Shown here: piece after piece, positions 1 to 9,200 of the stretch
Layout of the letters: each line of letters opens with the position of its first letter
Numbering within the stretch: the stretch's first letter is position 1
NCBI GenBank assembly: GCA_030849065.1
Contig: JASAON010001616.1
Location: 1 to 64,000 of the forward strand
Direction: 5' to 3'
Origin: Jaenimonas drosophilae
Taxonomy: Eukaryota; Euglenozoa; Kinetoplastea; Trypanosomatida; Trypanosomatidae
DNA length: 64,000 bases
Translations under genes and position numbers: made by a program
The notes under the pieces: generated by a model
What the model saw: the letters and a program-made list of their open reading frames with translations, nothing else
Database searches by the model: none
What the model was told of the DNA's origin: nothing

Positions 1-218
1 TAACTTCCTTGACGTGATGGAGGTGTGCTGGCGAAAAAAATTCTTCTTCTATTCACACGTGTGGTGGGCCCGCAACACACTCTCTTAACGATGCAATAGT
101 GAAGAAGTGAAGAGTTCCATGGATATCAGCAGCAACATACCATCTGGGTACATGTACATCTTGTGCTCATACTACTACTTCTGCACTCATTCCAACACAG
201 CCACACCTTCATGGCACA

Positions 219-3200
219 TCACTTGCTTGACTTCTTCTCTCCCTTATTGGCATTCATGTCGGGAACCTCGTAGCGCATCGAGCGCACAGAGCCATCCTCA
301 AAGCCAACAAGAAAGTGTGGCACCTCCGCCTTCACTTGATGCAGCGCACGCACGGCACCATGCACCCCACGTGTTTGGCCAACGATGGCGTGGTGCTCCA
401 CGACGGCGATGCGGCCAGCGGCGACGGTATCTGGTGGAAGACGTGTGCATCGCCACAACGAAACACTTCCATCCTCATGACCGCTCACCAACACACGAAT
501 GCCTGCAGCCCACTCACATGTTTCGTAGATGCAGATGGACGTCATCTTCGCCACCGTCGTGGATCGAACATGCTCATTGCCTTCACGGGATGATGGCACA
601 TCCACCGCCACACCACATCCGCCATCCTCGTCGAGTAGCGTCACCACGGCCGTTGGTTGTGATGTGCCAGGAAGGATTCCAGCACCAAAGGCATCTCCAT
701 TGCCATCAAAGATGCACACGCAACGCGCCGTGGCACACACCACCAACCCATCCACCTTATCCAGGCAGGCAGCCACCACCACCCCATCCTCTTCATGTGC
801 ATCTGTTGCAGGAGAGCTCACCCTCGTCAGCATGGACTGGGTGGCAAGTCTGCGCATCTTCACCGAATGTGAAGGACGCAATCGCCACAAGATGGGCTCA
901 TCCGTCGAGCTGCACGTAAAGCTGATTGCTCTGCTTGTGTGTGGCTCCACAACCAAACCAAGAATGGGATGAGTGTGATGATTCAAGGTGGCGTGTAGCA
1001 ATACCTGCTGCCCATCCACGTCGGGATAGAGGCAGTAAATGGTGCCACTATTCACGCCTACCATCACCAAAGACTCACAGCGGCTGACGGCAACGGCGCG
1101 AATGCGTAAGCAGCTCTCACCCGGTGAGTCAAAGGCAAGCCGAGAGGTGCATCGAAGAACACCACCACACGCACCACCTGCACAATCTTGCTGATGTGCA
1201 TGTTGGTGTTGTTGTTGTTGTTGTTGCTGTAGTGGGTCATCATCACCGCCGACGCAATGGAAGCGCATCAGGCGCGACTCCTTCTCAAACCAACCAAATT
1301 TGGTGTTGCTGCCCTCGACGGCGAGCCAACGCGGGTACGAACACGCGACTTTACCACCACGTGTGCAGCAGAAACTCATCACGGGAGGATTGCGTCGGCC
1401 ACTGAAGTGAGCCGCGAGCTGATCCGCGTTGGTGTTGGTGCTCTCGAGGATGCCATCGGCCACCTCATCCACGAAAAAGTGGGTGAGTGGGTCGTCGTGC
1501 GCGTGAAGAAGCATCCCGAGGATCTTGTGCGCCTCGTGGTCGAAGGCGGCGGTGTAAATGTGGCTGCTTGCGGTGTTGCCTCCAGCACCCCCTCCCACGA
1601 TGCTGCTCGGTTTGCTGCTGTTGATGCTTGGCGTGGGTGAGGAGAGGAAGGCGAAGGCACTGGCCGCCACGCTCCTCGCCGCGTTCGAGACGGGCTCCAG
1701 TTCATGATGTGCAGGATGACGCTCCTGAAACAACTGGATCGGTGTTTGGCCGAAATTATCAACCTCAGCGATGATCACGTCGCAGTCGTGTGGGGTACGT
1801 GCCTCCTGCAGTGCCTGCATCACCTCCTCCCCGTACGTCATCCGCTGGAACACGTTGAGTGCTTCAGCGGCAGCAGGACCACGACGACGTACTCCAAAGA
1901 TTAGATCAATCCACTGATGGAGATGTTGTGTGGTGTGGGAGCACTCGAGGGCGTAGCGCATGACGGCGGTGAAAACCTGTGTCGATTGCTTCGCCCACGG
2001 CGGCAACACCACATCATTCACCACCTCTCCATCGTCGGTGGTGCCAAGGGCAAGATGATCGGCGTTGCGCAGAAATGCGGCGTTGGTGTAGAATTCTGGA
2101 AGGAGTTCTTTGCAGTCTGTGGGGCCGTTGACGCAGCTCATGAAACTCGCAGGGATGCTGGAGAAGAGCCGCGACGGGAGGTCAAGCTCACCACCTTGAA
2201 AGATCTTGGCGAATGTTGTGTAGGGCTCCACGCGGAGGAGATAGTACAACACACCCCCGCTCGTGCTGTAGTGCGAGCCGTGGTGAAAAGGGTACACGGA
2301 GGCGGTCTGGCGGCGTGTTCGGCGACCAAAAGCGCCCAACCCACCATGATGATGATGTTGTTGATGAGGGCTGCCACCGTCTTCTGCAGATGCCTGGAAC
2401 TCTGCGGCGTTGGCGTACTTCTCCCTCACCGAGCATTGGCGTGCCTCGCTCTGCGCTCCCATTGGGTAGGCCAAGTTGCGAAAAGTGTGGGCGGCTTCAA
2501 AGTCGAGGCTCGGCGCGCTGTAGTCGGCCAACACCCACGGAAGAATGGGGTATTGGTTGAGGTCTCTGCGTGATCGGCCCGCCATCTCATTCAGGAAGAG
2601 CATGTAGTGCAGGTTGGAGAGGGAACCGGCGGCCCAGCGCACCAACATGGAGCGCATCGCAGTCGGTCGATCCGTCTCATCCACGCACGGCACCTCATGA
2701 GGCCGCAACACCTCACTTAGCCGAGAGAGAAACTCCGAGCGCACGGCAGGATTCATGGATTGGCCTGCGTCCACCAAGGAGATCAAGGCGCCATCCCCAA
2801 AGTAGAGCTCAAACTCCACGGCCGTACTCAGATGCATGTAGCGCAACGTCCGCACACAACGAAAGTTCATGAGCGGGTAGGTCCAGAAGAGGTCCTTCAG
2901 ATCCTTCGTGGTGGAGGACTGTTTCAGTGCCTGTGCCACACGCGATCCATCACGGAAGCCCTGCGCGACGGCCTCGTCGGGGTCATCGAGCAGCAACCGC
3001 TGAATCTGCTTCGTCATGGCCGTGAAGGCGCTGAAGGCGCTGCGACGTTTGTGGCGGCTCAGCATCGCCACGGCGGAGTCAGCGTCGTGGAGCTCCGCCG
3101 ACTCCCCTTCAACGGAATCTGCGTGTTGGCAGAGAATAATATCTCCGCTGCGAGTCACTTGAGAGTAGCCGATGAGCCGCACTGAGCGATCGGTGAGGAG

Positions 3201-6200
3201 CACCAAGCATGGGATGGCGTGTAGGCCATGAATGCGAAAGCCGTTGCTGATAAAGCGCAGGACCTCCTCTGGGGCGAGAAGGTGGCGCACAAGGCTCACC
3301 GCGCTCGAACGCAGCTTCACGCGTGGATCCATGAAGGGTGGCTGAGGATCTACAGACATGTAGGGCCAATAACGTCCAGCTCCAGATGGAATGATGGCAC
3401 ACACATGACGGCAGGACTCCTCGCACCGACATGTGGCATCTCCATCTTTGGAGCCAACACCACCGTGCGCCACAAATGGTGCGTAGTTGCGCTCGGAATC
3501 CATGTAGTGGAAGTGGCTCTCCGCCCCCTGCTCTTCTTCATGGGCACCCACGGTGGAAGCCTCCCCATCCCCACTGCCACGCTCACTACTCCTCCGCTTC
3601 TGAGAGCGTGTTGTAGATGAGGTTGAGGTGCCCTCACAACTGTATGCGTTCAACATAAACCACGGTAACTGCCCCGCCTCCACCTCTGGCGCACACGCCA
3701 CGAACGAGGAGAAGCGGCCCACGAAGCACCTGTGCAAATCCACGGGATGATGGCCAGCGCGGAGCTCCGTCAGGCTCTGGTAGAGCTCGTTGAAGGCCTT
3801 CACACGCTTGATGTACTCGATCCTCGCCTTCATGCAGGACTTGTAGCAGAGCTCCGCCTTCTCCTTGAGGCGGGAGCTCATGAGGCTCTCCATGGCTGAG
3901 GTGTTGGCGTCGAGAAAGGCATCGAAGCGTTTGCTGCGGAGGTGATCATCCACGTCGCTGAGCAACGCGGCGGTCATGGGCTCGTAGAGAGAGATGCGCT
4001 GAGTGAGGGTGCGTACGGTGAGGGCCTTGCGGAGCTCTGTGGTGCCGGCGTACACCTTCATGAGGTGAATGAGAAGGTGAATGATGTAGCGTTGGCGGAG
4101 GTGGGCCTCTGCGGAGCTCATCCACGCTGGTGGGGCGGAGGTGTAAACGCGGAGCAGCACGAACAACAAGGATTCCAGCACACCCTTTCCCATCCAACCA
4201 GGGCGGAGGGCCAACACACCGAGGGAAGCGACGCAGCGCATAACCTCCGCGCTCACCTCACGCATCGCCTGGCGATTGAGGACGGAGATGCAGGCGCGTA
4301 GAACCTGCTCGCTGAGTTGGTCAGCGTAGCGTTGCTGCCACGCGCGCTTGGAGAGGTGCAGGAGCGTCATGAGGAAGGTGATGGTGGCCTCGAGGTTGAG
4401 GAGGCTGAGGGAAACCATATCCACGAGGAGCTCCGTGAAGTGAATCACGTTGAAGAGGAAGACGTCAGAGGAGGACGAGGTGGAAGAAGATACGGCGGTG
4501 ATGTTGGATGTGCTGCTGCCAACGGTGGTGGTGGTGGTGGAATTATTGACGCCACGGCCTAGAGCCTCGCCCACTGCAAGATCAGAGTGGAGCTCATCAC
4601 GAACCGCACGAGCCACGTGAAGCTGGAAGAAACGAATGAGTGTGTTGGTAACGTTGTTTTCGGGTGACGGGTTGGCAGAGGTGACGAGCATCATTTGGAA
4701 GAGGAGGCCACCACAGGAACCGTAGGATGGGCCGCCAATCCATCGTTGCACTGGTAGCGTACGTAGCGAGACGCGGATGAGCTCCGCCAACACCCCAACC
4801 GTCTCATGACGGAGTGTATCGCCAAAAGTTTGCACCACGTAGCTCAGATTCTCCACAAAGAGAATGGTTGAGCCCACGACGCGCAGTCGTGGCGGTTGAT
4901 CACCAAAGTAGCTGGAGCCCGGCCCACCAACGGAGCTGTAGCCGTGTGAGCCCACCTCACCAGGACTGCTGCTGCTGCCCTCGCTGCCACCACACACACA
5001 ATCATCACGTTCGCGGCTCGTCCCCATTGTGGAGGCCACCACATGGGGAAGACTGTGCGAAAGGCTCTCCTGAGCCACAAAACCCGCACCACGACGGCTA
5101 CCATCCCCCTGTGAGCTGGCATAGGAGGGAAGGTGATGGCGATGATGATGGCGGCTGTCCGACGCAGTACGCCGCGCAAGAAGAACACGTTCGGCTGGTG
5201 TACGTGTGGCTGGAACTGCCGGAAGAGGCTCACTCTCTGCCCCATCAACCAGTGGGTAGCTGCCACTCATTTCACGATCACCAAGACTACCCCCACCTCC
5301 CATAGTCTCAGCCGTTGTGGATGTTGTTGCAACGTGAAGAAAGCACGGCTCACCAACATTGGCGGTGGTGACGGTGAGTGGGGTCTCGCACTCTCGACCA
5401 ACACTCGCACTTCCAAAACCGTGATGCATAATGAGCCGCTCCCCTCCATCTACGGAAGATGATGTGCCGTGTGGGCCAACCACCACCACTGTTGGGCCAC
5501 TTTCCGTGGTCATGGACTCCGTCACCTCGCTCATGTGTGAATGGCCCTGTGGGGTGGAGGAGGTGATGAGTGGTGGCGTGAGCCTCGTCTGGCAGAGTTG
5601 TTCCATCCCTTCCTCCCACCTTTGAAGGGCTGGATTCAGCAGGTCCAGAGAGATGTAGCTCACCAAGGTGCTCAAGGCTGAGGTCTGCAAGGGTGAGGTG
5701 GTGAAGACGTGAAACATCGACGGTAAACTTGTGTAGCGACGTAGTGTGCGAAGACAAAAGACGGTGCTGGCGTACTTGTTGGAGCTGCCAGCAACCCCTC
5801 CTGCTCCTCTCCAGGTGTAGCGCTTGGCTTGCACTGGAATCCACAGCAACACACATACACGCAACACCGCAAAGGCTCGTGAGTAGCGGGACGAACGGAT
5901 AAAACGTGCCTGGGTGGGTGCCGACGAGACAACATCTTCCAACAGAAGCGGAGGTGGGGCTGGGCTGCGGGGCCTCATGATGGCTGCGCGTGAGGCAGAG
6001 GTGGGTGAAGAGATGCTGCCTGGTGAGCTGGCAAAGCCACGACTGCTTCCCTTCTTGCCCGTCAAGGTATCGCCATCCTCATTCGCCAGCACATGTGAAG
6101 TGGACCTGGAAGGTGGTAGTGGTGGGCCAGGACGCTTGTGCAGCGCAGATGGATAGCGTCGGTGAATGATGGCGTGCATCAGACGTACGCAGGTTCGAGC

Positions 6201-9200
6201 GAGGCTGGCGTAGCGGCGTAGTAGCAGCCCCTCTCTCCGCTTGCGGTGCAAGACGGAGGTGAGGAGCTCCTCTTCCTTCATGAAGCGACTTTTGTGTGCC
6301 GTGTCGTGAAGATGAAGCAAGAACACCTTGATGTAGATGGGTGCCACAAGCTGGTCTGGCTCAGGACTCGTGCCATGCAAGGCATATTCCATCTGCTTCA
6401 GCAGAGGTGTTTGCGGGGAGAGCAGATTGATGTGTTGGGTGGCACCCATGGTGAGGGCCAGCAACAGCAGCACAAGCTCAGGGACGGTGGCGTGTGTGCG
6501 GAGAACCTCAATGATGATGGTCTGGTGTTTGGCTACCTCATCCGCAAGGGCAGGGGAGTGCCTGGCAGAGGTGAAGAGGAGGTAGGTGGCATAGAGTACG
6601 CTGACTGGGTCGGCAAAGCGTGAGGTGCAGGCGATGTACCATGGGAGGTCCACCACACGTGCGAAGGAGATCCAAAAGGAGGCGTAGTGCATCGAGAAGT
6701 CCACCAAGCAGCGGAGAAGGAGGACGGAGATGTGGCCCGCTGCGCGCAGGGACAACTCCACCCCAGCGTGTGCCATGGAGGGTAGTACCACCTGCACAGA
6801 TGTGTTCTGTGAGCTCGCCTCCGCCACCTCCATGGGGCTAAGGATGGCTGCTTGCGCGGCCACGGCATGAACCAGAGACTCCTCCATATCCACAGCAATC
6901 ACAATTTGCTTGATGCAGGCAACAATGGCCTCACGGAGAGGGACGGAGAGCTTTGTGGCAGCAGAAGCAAGCCCGTGAAGGAGTGGGTCCACGAGACGGC
7001 ATGGGGTGACAAAGAGAGCGTTGCGTTTGGCGTAGGGGCAGGCACTGGGGCAGAAGAGACGCTCCATCACGTGCAGTAGGTACATGGCCACATCTTTGGG
7101 CATGGCGGCGTAGAGGTGTACGTCACTGAGAACGTGCTCAAACATGAGGCGGTTGATAATGACGCGGTGCACCTCTCCATCGCAGGTGTTGGACCCACGT
7201 ACAGCGAAGTGTGAGGTGCAGAGGTAAATCAGGTGGTCGCACATGGTTTTGGTGATGAAGGCCCCACGCTGCTTCAGGCGGTAGCCGAGGAGGAGATAGA
7301 GGTGGGGCTCCATCGTGGAGACGAGGATCGTCCGGCGGATGGACTCGGCAATGAGATGCACCAGCTCCTCGAGCGGGGCCGGGTTGGGGGCGGTTTCCAT
7401 CCAGTTCAGCATGTGCTGCACCCCGCCACGACTGGCCCAGAGAAGATGGAAGTCCACCCAACGCGTGGGTGGGGTCGCGTGCCGACCCACGAGCTTCGCC
7501 ATGAAGGCGGGAACTGAGTCCCCAGACTCAATCACGTTGAGCAAGATGGTGTGGTGTGTGTGGGCGTGAGGGACGTAGCGGGCGAGGCGATCCGATACAG
7601 GGGACGCCGTGGCAGCACCGGCGGCGGTGGCCATGCTGCGCGGGATGTCCTGCACTTGCAATTTAGGAAACCGCGGTAGGTCGTCGAGGTAGGCCCCGTC
7701 TGCCTCCACCTCTGCTGGGCTCAGCTCACGGCCCCAAATGACTATATCACCAATCGAGTACCACGCGTCGGAGATGGACTTATCCACGAACCCAATGTTG
7801 ACGGTGGCTTCCAACTCGGCGGGGTAGTAGCGGTGCGCACACTCCCCAGCACGGAACCCGTTGAGGTAGAAGGTGAGTGTGTGGCGAGGACTAAGCACCA
7901 CACACACGTGGAGCCACTTTCCTGCGGAGAAGTCCTGGAGCGGGTGCCGCTCATTTACAATGACCCTCTCCGTCCCCCGCTTGAGGTGGACGCTATCCCC
8001 TCCAGACACACTCAGGAAGGATGCACTTGTGCTGCCACCACCACTGGAGCTGCCACGACAGCAGCCAAGGAGGTCACCAGGAAGGAAGTCCATGATGGGC
8101 ACCGATGGGCCAATGGCGTCAAAGCGGAAGTAGGTGGAGAGCGTGAAACCATCTGCCGGCCACCTCCCCACCGTCAGTCGCACTCCTCCCCCACTGGAAG
8201 AGAAGCGCCACTCACTCCTCTGAGGTGAGTTCACGAGGACGGGGTACCAAAAGGCCCACAGATTGTGTGCGCTTCCACTGAAGGGTAGCTCATCCATCAG
8301 ATTGGCAGGGAGCTCAAGAAACGGCAACAACTGTGAGAGTTGGTGTGTCAGGGCGAAGTCCACAAGCCGATCGGAACGAACGTTGCCGGTGCACTTGAGC
8401 ACAATCAGCACAACCTCCATAAGATTGTGGTAGAGACCCATATCACGGCTGTGGATGCAGCGGGCGATGGATGGGATCAAGTCCAGGAAGATGAGCTTCT
8501 GTGCAGCACAATTCACCGTAGGCACCTGGAAGCTGCCAATGAGTCGCGTGCTGTACGTGACGGAACGATCATCCTCATAGTGGTTGGTTGTGGCATCGAC
8601 GATGGATTGAGCCACGATGATGTAGTACTCCGTTCCCCGAAGGCGCGTCAGAAGCCCGCAGAGGTCGTCCACAAATCTGGAGTCCTGCAGGTTGGGTGAG
8701 ATACCTTGGGAGGGCTCCACAGAAGAGAGAAAGTGGAAGAGCTGCGGCACCACCTTGGCAAACTTGTAGCTGGCGTGCGGAGCCTTCAGGTACCGATGCA
8801 GTACGTGGAGCACCGCCTTCACGCAGCCGTGCTGATGCAGCCACACCCGTCGCTCATGCCGCACTTCATCGGTGAGCCGACCAGAGTCCAGGTAGCGTGA
8901 GAAGAGAAAGAGAAGAGGAGTAAGGAGGAGGTCTTCGCCTTCTTCGAGAACCTTTGCGTATGCGGTGTACATCTCACGGCACCCGAAACTGATCACGATG
9001 CACTCTTTCCCCAGACGAGCAAGGCTGCTCTCGTGGTTGGCAAAGATGGAGAAGAGGGTGCTCAAGTGACCTGGATGCATGGATGCCGGCCGACGATGGA
9101 GTAAGGTGCTGAAGACGGTACTGAGCTCCTCCATCGTGCGCGTGTACTCGGCATCACTGGAATCTTCAATGGCGTGTTGCGCAGACAAGGGACGCCTCGG

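Noticed and set aside
107..919. 270-codon plus-strand frame rich in His, Pro and Ser
   Set aside because: Overlaps the WD40 end of the BEACH gene on the other strand; composition is typical of antisense translation.
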